Assembly (NCBI RefSeq): GCF_001625215.2
Contig: NC_030387.2
Location: 372,001-436,000, forward strand
From: Daucus carota subsp. sativus
Lineage: Eukaryota; Streptophyta; Magnoliopsida; Apiales; Apiaceae
Length of the DNA: 64,000 bases
Reading direction: 5' to 3'
Below the pieces are notes generated by a model. That model ran no database searches. It was not told the DNA's origin and worked only from the letters and a program-made list of their open reading frames with translations. The translations under genes and the position numbers were made by a program. This document shows, one piece after another, positions 45,542 to 57,341 of this stretch. Position 1 is the stretch's first letter. The number at the start of each line of letters is the position of its first letter.

Positions 45542-48500
45542 TTTACTCGATACTTAAACTGTGAATCACTTTCATAAATACAGGAGTTGTAATAAATATC
45601 AAAAACATAATTCAAATAGAACAATTCATTGTTCTTTGTTCTTTCCCTTGCTATTTTCTCTATATATTTTATTCTTTCACATATAATAGATAATTAATTA
45701 TTTACAACACATTATCAGCACGAGACACTATCAAATTGATTTAGATTAAAAAGGAACTTTGTCACACCCAAACAAGATACATAATATACATAATAGAGAA
45801 GTGCAGTCTAAACAATTGAAATTAAAGTTGAGATTTTCGTAAAGTTAATATACATTATAACTCTACTCATTTCATAATTGTTATTATTATTATTGTTTAT
45901 AAATTTACAATTATTCGATTTGTGAAAGATGATTATGTCGTCAAAATATCATTATCAAGATGGTTGTGCCGTCAAATAATATCATTATCGTCAAATAATA
46001 TCATTATCAAGATGGCTCTATTGTCAAGTAATATAATTAAGAAAGTTGGCTATGTCATCAAAACCTATTAATTATATCACAGTGTGCATATATATGGTTC
46101 TTTATGTATTAATCCGATATATTGATATGTCATGTGTTTTTAATATTTATTTACATTTAGAATAACAAATTTTGTTGGAGTTTATTGCATTAGATATTTT
46201 CGAAAGTAATTTTCATTCGTAGATGGTGAATGCAAAACTATACCTTGTTTCTAGGGATTAAAAGACGTTATAAAATCAAGAAAAGTCTCAAACCAGACAA
46301 TGTACAAAAATTGTGATATTTCTTATGAATCAGATATGCGAGTACTTTAAATATGAAACTTAATTCTTAATAGTTCATTTGTCATTTGTAATAATTTTAA
46401 CCTCGATCATCAAAAACTAGTCACTTTACTATCTATTTAGAATGGTTGGAATAATCTAAGGTTGCCGGATATTAAATATGTTATTAAAATTAATTCTGAA
46501 ATGTAATATGATAATTACCTCAACTCTAACTACTAGAAATGAAACAAATAAATATTAACTAAACAAAAAGATACTACAAAAAGGAGACAGGTATACACCA
46601 ATTTTACTAACATTCTAATATGAAACAACGAGAAGTTGTATGTGATATATATGGGTGTTATCTTCGTTAAGATGATCAGTTTTTATAATATATTATGTTT
46701 TCTGTATGCTTGTTTTATGTATTTATTTTTTTAATCAAAAATATTCATCATATGTATGTATACATATAATATGAGAATAGCCGATGTGAAACAACTCACA
46801 CAATTTTATAAAATATGAAAGTTATAATTGACTAAAGATACTAATTGGCTTTATTTTAGAATCGGTGTACATTAGTGCATGTTTATTTTTCTTTGATATA
46901 AAGGTAGTATAGGATTTTTTAGGTGATTGAATTCATTTGTAACTTCGTTGAAATTTGTTCAGATTAGGTTGTGAATTTTGTTGAGTTTAGTGGTTTTTAT
47001 TTTTCTAACTTATTTTATCTTGGCTGGATTTGTTGTGGTCAGCCACAAAATTAGTCGAAAGCGTGGTTTTGTTCTAATTTTCAATATGTATTCTCCGTGT
47101 TCTTAGTAGTTCTTGAATGGTGGATGTGTTTAATGTGCGTTTGATCTTCTACATTATAAGTTTTAGTTTTTAAAATTGTTTTTAGTTGCATGTACGAATA
47201 GATTATTGATTTGTTATGATTTGAATATCAATTGTTTTAATTATGGTATTATACATGTATATATGTTAGTGTGCAATAATTTTTTGTAGGAAGGAATTAA
47301 ATTATTCAGTTATACATTAGAAGGAATTAAATATTTGTGTAAATGCGATTTTATATATACACATATACATATTAGGGATTAATTGATTATTTTTAATAGA
47401 ACTTTTGCAGCTTGAAGATTAAAATCATGAAATTGATTTTTTTTATAAACACATCAAAATTTTAACAAAAATACCATAAAACCACAAAACTCAATTATAT
47501 ATGGATTTTGATTTCAAAGAACAACATGTCAATCCTATTATCACATAAAAAATTTGAAAAAACCGGCCGCGGCCAAAAGGGATCAATTCTAGTATAAAAA
47601 AAACACTTCTGTAGGATCAATTGTAGTATCAAAATTGCAACCAAAAAGACAACTAAAACAACAAATTAGAAATCAACTCAAAAGCAACCTTCATAATCCC
47701 TTTTTCTTTATAATCCTCATAGCACCCTGACGGCGCTGTTTGTGTGTTTGAGATATGTTATGTTGAGTTGCGAGTCCAGTATTTGTTGGCTGAGTAACGG
47801 TATTTGAATCATAATATACACATCTCTAAATTCAAAAGTTAGTTCCCGAATTTATAAACTTAGAGTTTATAGAGTAAAATCGGAGTTTTGGATTCAATTG
47901 ATTGATTGAGGTTTGGATTGAGTTTGGGGTTTGATTGTATTGGCGAGAGAAGCCGGAGTCCGGTGCGGACTCCGGCAACAGTCCTCTACTGAGAACGAGT
48001 AATGGAAGGGGGAAGGCTTGGCCGCAATCACGTCGGTGTCGCAGACGGAGTCGCGAGGTGAGAAAAGGAGGTGGGAGGAGGTGTGTGGTTATATGCATGG
48101 AGGATGGGTGTGCCAAGGCCGAAGTTAGCGAAATCTCCACCGGTTGTTGGTGGGTTTGAGAGAAGAAAGAGAGAGGAAGTAGTATATTTGTAAATAAAAT
48201 TCAAAATATAATATATTTAAAAGGTTAAAAAGAACCTGACAAAAAAAAAAGTTAAAAAGAAGGTAGTAAATTTACAAATAAAATTCAAAAAATAGTATAC
48301 TTGATAAATTCTTTAAATTGTTTTGTAAATTGTCGATCTTGGATTTTTCATTCAATAGACAGTTGAAGTGTCCGTCTTTTGTAAAATATAAAATAAAATA
48401 TTGACTAAAAACCGGTTGTTTCGCGGAGTGGTATGAATTTATAATGTGGAATCTCAAATTCAATATACTCAATTTAGAAAAATCAAGATAATAATTTGAA

Positions 48501-48601
48501 TTAGTTAAAAATACTAATATTATCATTATTATAATATATTTTTGTATTATTAATTTACATTTAATTACTTAAACAAAGTGCATCCTCGTACCCCCCTCTT
48601 A
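45542..48601. other. Intergenic DNA with weak LTR-like and short repeat traces
   Basis: ATTATCAGCACGAGAC near 45710 resembles the half-tRNA primer-binding site of some copia elements, and the sequence before it could be an LTR end. Short ATCATTATCAAGATGG repeats lie near 45950-46020. A GC-rich patch near 47940-48110 holds an inverted GGAGTCCG...CGGACTCC but no recognisable gene. Confidence 0.35.
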
Positions 48602-48997
48602 GAGCATCTCCAACCATAGAGTACCCTTAGCTAAAATGTGAGTTGGTATACCATAATTAAAAATTATAGCCAACATCGTCAAAAAAGTACACTCCAACCA
48701 CGCCCACCTGTTGTCTATAATTTTAGCCAACCTCCTATGGATGGCTAAATTTGTCGAACCTCTACAGGTCTGTAAGAAAATCTGTAGCAAGATTGCACAT
48801 CATTTATTACCATATTGAACTGATATATTCTATTTTAACAATTTGAAATATTAATAACATACTACTTTTAAATTATAGCCAACCAAGATAGCCAATACCA
48901 TTGAAGCAAAATGTGTTACAGGTTCAGCAAATTTTACATAAAGTCTTGCAGGTCCAATTTAGCCAACGATTATAGCCAAACGCCGTTGGAGATGCTC
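48602..48997. mobile_element. PIF/Harbinger-type MITE
   Basis: 396 bp with terminal repeats GAGCATCTCCAAC and GTTGGAGATGCTC and a TTA target duplication on both sides (48599-48601, 48998-49000). Inner motifs ATAGCCAAC recur. Related decayed copies lie at 54312-54697 and about 21858-22235. Confidence 0.85.
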
Positions 48998-49444
48998 TTA
49001 CCCACCTATTTCAAAAATTCATAATGAGATATAAGTTTCAAAATCTATTTTTTACCAACCAAATATCATATATAGATTTGGAATAAACTATTCATACCCT
49101 AATTCAAAAAACTCTCAACCAAACAGGTCTCTAACTCTTACCAAATTCCAAAACGCTCAAAACCAAACGACCGAAGAGACTGATGATCGATTTCACTATA
49201 ACGAACTTAATTATTCTTCCAGTCTTTTGGGTCTACTCGTGCATGGCTGAATATATATTCTAATCATCTGTCTTTTTACAATCTCGCTGTCTTTGGAATT
49301 CAACCTTAAATTCTACTGTGACAAAATACATTCAAATCTTTCTACTTAAGACTGCATGTTCGTGTTTGATGTGCAGGAATTCAATAGCGTAATGATATTT
49401 GTTTAGTGTGATGTATTTGGACTCGTGCACAATTGCAATACGAG
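48998..49444. other. Upstream region of the PR-10 gene at 49538
   Basis: No gene was recognised. AT-rich, ending in the TATA box. Confidence 0.4.
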
Positions 49445-49450
49445 TATAAA
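49445..49450 (+). promoter_or_regulatory. TATA box of the PR-10 gene at 49538-50091
   Basis: TATAAA about 93 bp upstream of the ATG. The surrounding block differs from the other PR-10 promoters. Confidence 0.65.
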
Positions 49451-49537
49451 TTTTGCCCCTCATTGATTCATTTCCTCACACCAAATTAGTTTCAGCTAGA
49501 TAGCACAAGCAACTCCAGTTTCAAATGATCATACTCC

Positions 49538-50091
49538 ATGGGTGCTATCACCACTAATGTTGAGGTTGAATCCTCAGTGCCAGCACAAACAATTTACAAG
49601 GGATTTCTCCTTGACATGGATAACATCATTCCTAAGATTCTCCCGCAGGCTATTAAGCGTGTCGAGATCATTTCCGGAGACGGCGGGATCGGAACCATCA
49701 AGCAGATCACTCTCGGAGAAGGTATACATATATATAGTTCTTGGTTAGCATTTGCTTTCAATTTTAACATATGCTTAACGTTGCTGAAATATTTGTAGTG
49801 AGCCAATTCACCATCGTAAAGCAAAGGATCGATGAAATAGACAGGGAGGGCTTGAAATACAGTTACAGCATAATTGAAGGTGATCTACTAATGGGCATAA
49901 TTGAGTCTATAGCAAGTAAATTCACCGTCGTGCCTACGGAGGGAGGGTGCATTGTCAAGAACACGGCCGTTTATACTCCGATCGGTGATGCCGTGATCCC
50001 AGAGGAGAATGTCAAGGAAGCTACTGAACAATCAGGGATGGTATTCAAGCAAATTGAGGCTTACCTTCTAGCAAATCCTGCTGCCTATTGA
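49538..50091 (+). CDS. PR-10 / Bet v 1 family protein, divergent member
   Basis: Exons 49538-49721 and 49799-50091 flank a short 77-bp GT-AG intron splitting a Val codon at residue 62. The product is 158 aa (start MGAITTNVEVESS, loop GDGGIGT at 47-53, VKQRIDEIDREGL). The signature is one residue shorter (PTEGGCIVK) and the tail is extended to YLLANPAAY, as in many non-Apiaceae PR-10 proteins. It is the most divergent copy here, with a different promoter and no shared flanks. It may represent an older lineage. It looks intact. Confidence 0.93.
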
Positions 50092-50874
50092 TTTCTACAC
50101 TATACATTTATATAGCAAACTTCCCCAGGAGCCTATGCTTTGTATTTAAATTCTTTTTGTTGGATCATCTTTAATCTGCATTACTCAAACTATCATTGTG
50201 TTACTATACTTGGAAAACCCAAGTCTAAACTGAAGTATCAAATATTTTATTGCAGGCCCATAAAAGGCCACTTGTAACAGTTCAATTATTGAAGAACAAA
50301 TCAATAATTCAGACTAAATTGAAATATAATAGGAACTCAATATCTTTAGAAGGGACAACTGTTAGAAGAATCTAAAGCGCCGCGTCTCAATCCACCTAAC
50401 CAAATAATATATGGCATATAGATAGTCCATTTCAATCAACCTGCTAACTACAATTCAAGCAGTGTTTTCAATTCAATCAGCCACTAGCATATAATTCTAA
50501 TATTAAGTACCAACAAAACTCCGTAAGGATGCAATCTAGTTAAATGAATAACATGCATCAATAAAAAGAACAAGTGCGTGAAGATTCATAGTAAAGTGAA
50601 ACAGTATAGACATGCATAGTAGTGACTAGATTAACTGTTAGAACTTATTCAGATACTGATCATGGCTTCGTAATTACATATCAAGCATTCCACATTCATA
50701 CTACATTTATTATGCATATATAATAGTTTACTAATTACCACAATCTCCCAGTACAGACTTCATCTCTCCTAGCTGCTTCTACTGAATATGCCGTGCATAT
50801 CTTCCACCACTTTGCAAACTACAATTAATGCTTAGGCATATAATCAGTACAGAGGCTATAACATCTCTCATAAC
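50092..50874. other. Convergent 3' flanks of the PR-10 and Di19 genes
   Basis: The two genes point towards each other. Nothing else was recognised in the spacer. Confidence 0.5.
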
Positions 50875-53800
50875 TTATAAGTCATCACTGAACATGGTTG
50901 ACATCAGCAGCCCCTGGACAAACTCGCATCTCCTAGCTTTCTCTTCTTGATCCTTCTCGGACAGAGGAGACTTGTGGACAGTCCTGTTATCATAAGGAGA
51001 CAGTTATTAGTTATTCATACAAAAAGAAATGACAAGAAACAGTGTTGCAAGAACACTATGCTAGTAATTGCTTTTAAAGAAATGTGAGATAATACTTTCA
51101 GATTTGAGTACTGTGTTTTATATCCTAACTGGACTAGGATGCAGCAAATAATTCTTACGTCCAGAAGACTATCTAAAGAGAACCTAGAAAAGGGCATCAA
51201 GTTCATATTAATTGTGATCCTGAATAAAGACCCATGCTTGCATTGACAAGCTAGAACTAGATGTGCCAAATAGATGCAAATGAATCGCCAGCTAAGACAC
51301 TCTAAAGTGTTCTATTTTTCTAGAAATATAGCTACCTCCTTTGATTACAATTATCCAACCCTAGCAACAGTAATAGATTTCTAAATTTGTATTCACATAT
51401 AATATAACATGCCAAAGTCCTGTTTTAACCTCCTGTTTGCTATCTACAAGTAAAATGAGATCGCAGTATATAGTCAACTGAACAGCTACACTAATGTACA
51501 CTGCAAGTATACAGGAAACTGCATACTTTCAGCTATATCTTGAAAGAAATATATAAAAGAGACAAGGAACAACAATGGCCAACTATCAACACGTTGAAGA
51601 AGTGAGACAGCTACCATCATGACCTCTATATGAGTAAGTGAGAAGGTTTTTGCAGCATCTTTTACATATTAACACATACAATAAAACCTAGAGCATGATA
51701 AACACAAATTGATCACATCTTTTGTATTCATAGAAGAATGAAAGTATCACCAAGTATATAGATCTTAAGACACATTCATGAATAAATTTTTTGAATGTTA
51801 CAAAGTAACAATGTAGCCTTAAATGTGCTACTGAACAAAACAGAGCCTTCAAGGTAAACAGTAACACTAAGTGGTAAGGTAAACAGTAACAGTGGTAAGG
51901 TACAGTAACAAGTATACCGAGGTCCCGTGATAAGTATACTACTATACATGCAATACTTGACAGTTGGCATTATCAAGATATATGCTAGAGAAAGCTAAAC
52001 TAAAGAGAAAGCCCCATGTCCCTCCCTCACTTCCATCTCCATATCACAAAGACCAGGTCAGGGAACCTATATTACTTGTTAATAAACTCCTGATCCACAT
52101 GATATTCCCAGAGTACAGTCTAATACAGCACTTCAGTCTCTGACACTCTTCCCAACTAACATAAGGACGTAACTCTAGAATGGGTTCTTTTTATAAGGTT
52201 TCACTTTTTGCCTTACCCTTTCAGGTCTGGATTTGGGCAGGTCAATTAGCTTTTACCCTACCCTGTCAGGTCTGAATTAGGAACCTCAATGACTATATAT
52301 CTAATTTTTTGGGCAACCAAAGCAAGTAGATGCTATATCTGGATGTCATCTATGGCAACTAAATGAAGAAAGGCTTTTCCACCTTTCTGCAAGTTGCACT
52401 AAAGATGTACTGACAGTCTGACACTAAGAAATCGACTAGATGACATCTTATCGCCTTCAACCACTGCAACTGCAAGTATTATAAATAAACAAGTACAAAA
52501 ATGTGACAAGTATAACAAGATACTGGACGCAATCATCCTGTGTACGCAGTTAATAATGCCACGCCAAGCCCTATCTACATGAAGAATCTTCTCACAGTCG
52601 TAATGAACCAGGTCAAGTAAAGGCATCACTAATTTTACTTCACTTTTTAAACTTAACACTAATTCCATAAGGAAACGTCTACCACTGCAAAATCACCCCA
52701 ATAGGATGTCCCAGATATATAAGAATTAAATTTTTACTGGCAATTTTTAAGCAAGCGCCCACCACTTCAAGGTCAAAGAAGCTGACCCGCCAAACTAAGA
52801 CTTGGACATCTACAGTTCTAATCAAGAAATCAACAGATATACTGAGGTTCAACGATTAATGCATAAAATACCAATTACAATGCCTGATCAAAAAATTATT
52901 ATTTTTAGAGTAAATTATTACTTGGTCCAGTGTTCATACCTTTCAGCTGAGCTTACAGTGGAGTCATTCGCTACAGCGCCAATCTCATCTGAAGAATGGG
53001 GTTGGACAGCTATTGGTTCATCACTCACAACTGGAGATGTGTTACATATAAATGAAGACAACAATGAGTCTGCTTCTGTATTAGTGGACGAAACCAAGTT
53101 TGAAGAACCCCCAAGAAGTGATTGCAGATTTCCGTCCCGCAACTCTCTCCTCAATATAGAGAGTGTTGAATTGGATCCACCTCTGCGATATCGTCTCTTG
53201 CGCTGCACGTTATCTTTAGTCAAGGAAAATAGATAATTTCACATAAAAATCTAAACTCATCTTTTAGTATAGAAGCAGTCAAGCAATCTGAAGCTGTTTT
53301 GATTAACTCACTGATCACCACATGCAAATATGCAAGTTCATAAGGGCAACTTTCTTTGACCAAATAAAGAGAATACAAACTTAAACACAATAAGGTTTGT
53401 CCCGTTCGTCATCCACAAAAGAAGTCCAAAAAGATAGTAGCTAGTACTTAGTTAATTACGCCAATGATTTATATTATAAAGCAGAACTTTTTTAATGCAT
53501 ATAATATTGAGAATCTTTTATCTATAAAGCATATACTTAGAGAAACACTGAAATATTATGCATCGAATTACAACATCTAGAAATAAAAACAAACAGCTGC
53601 TTAAGAGAAAGGATATTTTTAGAAGACTTCCATGCTGCATCGTGATGTGGCCAACCAATTCCGTTCCCACCTTCCTTGCACAAACTGGGCACACCTGCAT
53701 AAAACAATATATGAAGAGCTTATATCATTCTGCTGACCGCAATATAGATTATGAATTACAAGTGTGGCTGCTGATATGTACAAATATGTAAAAGATCGGC

Positions 53801-55258
53801 CATCAAAAAATTTAAGGCATCATACATGATACCAAGTTTCTATATTTACCAGAAACATCTGGTCTTTGCTATAATTTTGATTCCTACACAGCTTCCTCAA
53901 AAGAGATCTTACTAACTATACTAAACACCAAGCCACTTAAAAAGCCTTATACACAAAAAAGCAAAGGTAAAACTGTGGCAAGTCCACTTATGTTACTGCC
54001 TAAAAAGACATAAGTTTCTAAATGTGTTTTTCTTGTATCCTCTTTACCACATTGCGTAATGCAGCAGTGAAAAACAGAGCATGGTCTGTATGATCATATG
54101 TATAACTTGAGACCAAATAACATTTAAATTTTTAATACAAGTCAAAATCATATTGTAAACACCAATGACTGATAGAAGTGCTAGTCGAACATACAGATAT
54201 CTTCCAAACTTGAACGTTTCTTTCTTGTCCAATATCAATATGTACTCCGTTTCGAACTTACAACATGCACATAAAAAATTTTAAATCAAGAAGACTCCAA
54301 GGGCACACTCCAAGCATCTTCAACCATGGAGACCTCTTACCTAAAATGTCCAATTGACATTCAAATAGTACCAAATATACTTACCCTCTAAAAATTATAT
54401 CACTCCAAAGGCACACTCCTGTTAACTATAAATTTAGCTACCCAAGTTCGGTCTTCAATATTTGTTGATTGCAAACCCATTATCTAAATATATCCACGTC
54501 ATCTCCCGCCCAAATTGTCATCTCTCCCATTATTTAGAGTTTGAAAGTAATAACAAAATCTTGTCTTTTACATATAGCTAACCATTATAGCTAACACCAA
54601 CGGAGTCCAGACTCTTACAGATTCAACAAATTTTAGATAACCATTATTTTATATTATTTTAGCTAATCATTACGACTACTCCCCTTGGAGATGTTCTAAT
54701 AACCCTAAATCCAAAAGCTCAACTCCCCTAGAATGGAAAATTTAAACTCCATTCCAACAGGCTAATCAATTTATCGACAATGCTCAACTTCCAAGTCCAA
54801 TTAATCACTCTACAATACTTTATACTACAACCTAACACACTCAAACATATTCTGAAAATATTAAAAAAGCAAACATCTTTAACTCAAAAACACATAAAAC
54901 AAAATCAAAAAAAAAAAAAAAACATACCCCATTTTTGACTTCCACCATATGCTCCTCATCAATATGGCAACAGAGTCCCACCATATCGAAATCTTCACCG
55001 CAAAACGGGCACAGAAACTCTTGCCTCAACCCCTCTTCACCTTCCATCTCCTCTCCTCCACTGAAAGAATCTGCAAGCACACAAATCAAAAAACCCCAAA
55101 TTTCAGCTCAATTTTCCAAACCCACGAAAACTACAAACAAATATACATAAATTACAGATCAAGAATCAAAACCCAAATCACAAATTCAACAACCAACCTG
55201 ATCGGAACTGGTAACGCCTTGCTGAAGTAGAAAGCCTAGCCCAAGAATCTGAGTCCAT
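50875..55258 (-). CDS. DI19: Dehydration-induced 19 (Di19) family zinc-finger protein
   Basis: Five exons: 55198-55258, 54928-55070, 53617-53694, 52940-53208, 50875-50983. Phases agree throughout and give 219 aa, the usual Di19 length. The N-terminus MDSDSWARLS is a Di19 hallmark. Two Cys2/His2-like fingers follow at about 40-94 (FLCPFC...CCHIDEEH and CPVC...HITMQHG), then a basic QRKRRYRRGG stretch, the STLSILRREL segment, and a C-terminal Di19 domain ending CEFVQGLLMSTMF. Family members are nuclear proteins linked to drought, salt and light responses. Intron 3 (53209-53616) has AT-AC borders of U12 type. Intron 2 holds a MITE. Intron 4 is long (about 2 kb) and seems empty. Confidence 0.93.
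53209..53616 (-). other. Putative U12-type AT-AC intron of the Di19 gene
   Basis: The donor reads ATATCCTTT, the branch-site match TTCCTTGAC lies at 53219-53227, and the intron ends in AC 11 bases past the branch adenosine. These are near-perfect U12 (minor spliceosome) signals. Splicing here joins LLK to VQRKRR in phase, restoring the conserved Di19 protein. No GT donor exists at the needed place. Confidence 0.88.
54312..54697. mobile_element. Decayed Harbinger-type MITE in Di19 intron 2
   Basis: Ends AGCATCTTCAACCA and TTGGAGATGTTCT, and inner motifs (ATAGCTAAC, TTCAACAAATTTTA), match the element at 48602-48997 with many differences. It is older than that copy. Confidence 0.65.
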
Positions 55259-55887
55259 TTTATATAGATAAACAACAGAATATATAATAAAGCTGCTTCT
55301 TTTGATCCAAGAAAAGGGCTTTTGTCTGAATTAGGCTTCAGTTATGTTCTAAAACTGACAAGACACAAACACATCAGATAATCTATGTATGTAAGTATGA
55401 TTATATGTATAGCCCTAGGAGAGAGAAGGGAAAAGGGGGTGTGTGGAGAAGGTTCGAAGAAATAGAGGAAATAAAAAGCTTTTAGTCCCCTCCACCAAAC
55501 TCTGTTTTTCCACACAGAATGTGACAACATAGTTTGGTTGTGTTCGTGTAATAAGGATCGGGGTTGTGTCTTATTACGCTGATGCCACTCAGGAAGTGAC
55601 AAATTCGAACAAAGCGTGTGTCAGGTTTGGTGAAACAGCGTTATTCTGTGCAACGGGAATATGTGTGTCTTGTGCATCATGTGGGAGTAAATTTTGGGCA
55701 CTTTGAGCCTCCACTTGTCAAAGATGAAAATAATACCAGAGCAGCTCGTCGAGCTGCCAAGAGCGGTGTCAATGCTGTGTGGCATGATATAGACCGGTAT
55801 AAATTTTTTTTAAACTAATATCCTATTTTTTAGATAAAATTTAGAATGGATTTCATTAATATTTTGAAAGAGATTCAATCGGGACAA

Positions 55888-56350
55888 ACCCAATGACCAT
55901 CCAATGATCCTTAAAAAATATTTCGGTCTGGACCGAATAGTCCAAACAAGATATAATTTAGACACTGCAGAGACCTAATCCTGGCCATCCAATGGTCCTT
56001 AAAAAATATTTCGGTCTGGACTGAATAGACCGAATAGTCTAAACAATATATAATATATATTCATATCGAAGAAAGTTCTATGAAAACAGTATAATTTGGA
56101 CACTGCAGAAACCTAATCCTGGCCATCCAATGGTCCTTAAAATATATTTCGGTCTGGACCGAATAGACCGAATAATCCAAACAATATATAATATATATTC
56201 ATATCGAAGAAAGTTTGTATAATTTGGACACTGCAGAGACCTAATCCTGACCATCCAATGATCCTTGAAAAATATTTCGGTCTGAACCGAATAGACCAAA
56301 TAATCGAAACAATATATAATACATATTCATATTGAAGAAAGTTCTTATGG
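55888..56350. repeat. Minisatellite of about four units
   Basis: Four copies of a unit containing CCATCCAATGGTCCTT and ATTTCGGTCTGGACCGAATA, spaced about 87, 137 and 129 bp. Units include a TATTCATATCGAAGAAAG segment. The palindromic GGTCTGGACC core recurs. Confidence 0.85.
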
Positions 56351-56864
56351 AAACTGTTTAGTAATTTATATTGCAAACTTAATGCACGCTACCGTCACAC
56401 TTACAATATGGAGCGATTAAGTTTTCGCAATTTTAAACTTAATGCACGCTACCTTTATAGATCAAAATCCACAACACATACCTTACGTCTAAACAAACTC
56501 GGTTCAACCCAAGTTATGAACCCACACTTATTTTATTTATCTTCAATTCCCAATTCAAACGTCCCCAAGTCTCCGGTCCATTTTGTTTTGAGAAGAAAAA
56601 TTAGTCAAAGTTTGATCCCCGATTCCCCGGTCTAAAAACCAAGTCCTTCAAATATCAAATATTATTGCAGTCCTTGCAAGAAATGGAGTCGGTCAACCAT
56701 ATCTTGAATCTCTATCCTCACCCCGCTGCCACAATCATTTTAACATACCTCGTGACATTGTTGCCTCTGTGATATCACTCATGTCTCCTTACAATTGGAG
56801 ATTAGTATTTTTAAATTTTTTGGACCAAGTAATTTGAACTAATTTTCGCCTACCGTCTCTGTTC

Positions 56865-57028
56865 TAAAAGTCGATGATTAATCACGATTAATCTATGTTT
56901 CGTAACCCGTCAAACTGAGCCGAATTAATCATCGATCAATCTGATTAATCACGATCAATATAATTAATCTCTGATTAATCTTTGTTACGTGACTTCACCG
57001 AGTCCGATTCTCGTTTTTTACAACCCTG
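56865..57028. repeat. GATTAATC-rich block, possible MITE
   Basis: Several GATTAATC and ATCGATTAAT-type palindromes, ending TTTTTTACAACCCTG, whose complement CAGGGTTGTAAAAAA resembles a hAT-MITE end. The other end is unclear. Confidence 0.35.
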
Positions 57029-57341
57029 CCTACCGCTGGTATGATAGTTGAAATCAGGAGTTTACTTGCCGTATCATGATTTATCAAAATCTTTTGGTAA
57101 ATTGAAGACTTTTAGTTAAATCGTATTGCAATTAATAAATCGATAAAATATGTTTTAAAAAATTGATTAGAAATTTTTCAATAAATTGGAAATCTTTACC
57201 ACACTACCAGCTAATCAGTTTGATTGTGATGTTTAAACAACTACTTAAACAGTAGCTTAATGTCAATTCTCTTTTGATTTTTCAACAATATGCACTTAGA
57301 CCACTCAAACAACTACCACTAAACCACTTAAACAACCAGCA

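Larger units (their letters stand above)
55259..57341. other. Intergenic region between Di19 and the receptor kinase
   Basis: Divergent upstream regions of the two genes. Holds a minisatellite (55888-56350) and a GATTAATC-rich patch (56865-57028). No credible gene was seen. Confidence 0.5.

Noticed and set aside
47832-48159. Overlapping open frames on both strands in a GC-rich patch
   Set aside because: No recognisable domain, no splice context, and an inverted GGAGTCCG motif that keeps both strands open by composition.
53518-53700. GT-AG splicing for Di19 intron 3, using GTTTGT after 53600 and the GCAG near 53204
   Set aside because: It would insert ISFLLSS-like residues and lose the conserved VQ of VQRKRR. 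The AT-AC pair gives the family sequence exactly.
53558-53791. Plus-strand open frame over Di19 exon 3
   Set aside because: It is antisense to a conserved zinc-finger exon with good splice context. It is a shadow.
55618-55818. 66-aa open frame upstream of the receptor kinase
   Set aside because: No family resemblance, no TATA context and no neighbouring exon. Too short to support.
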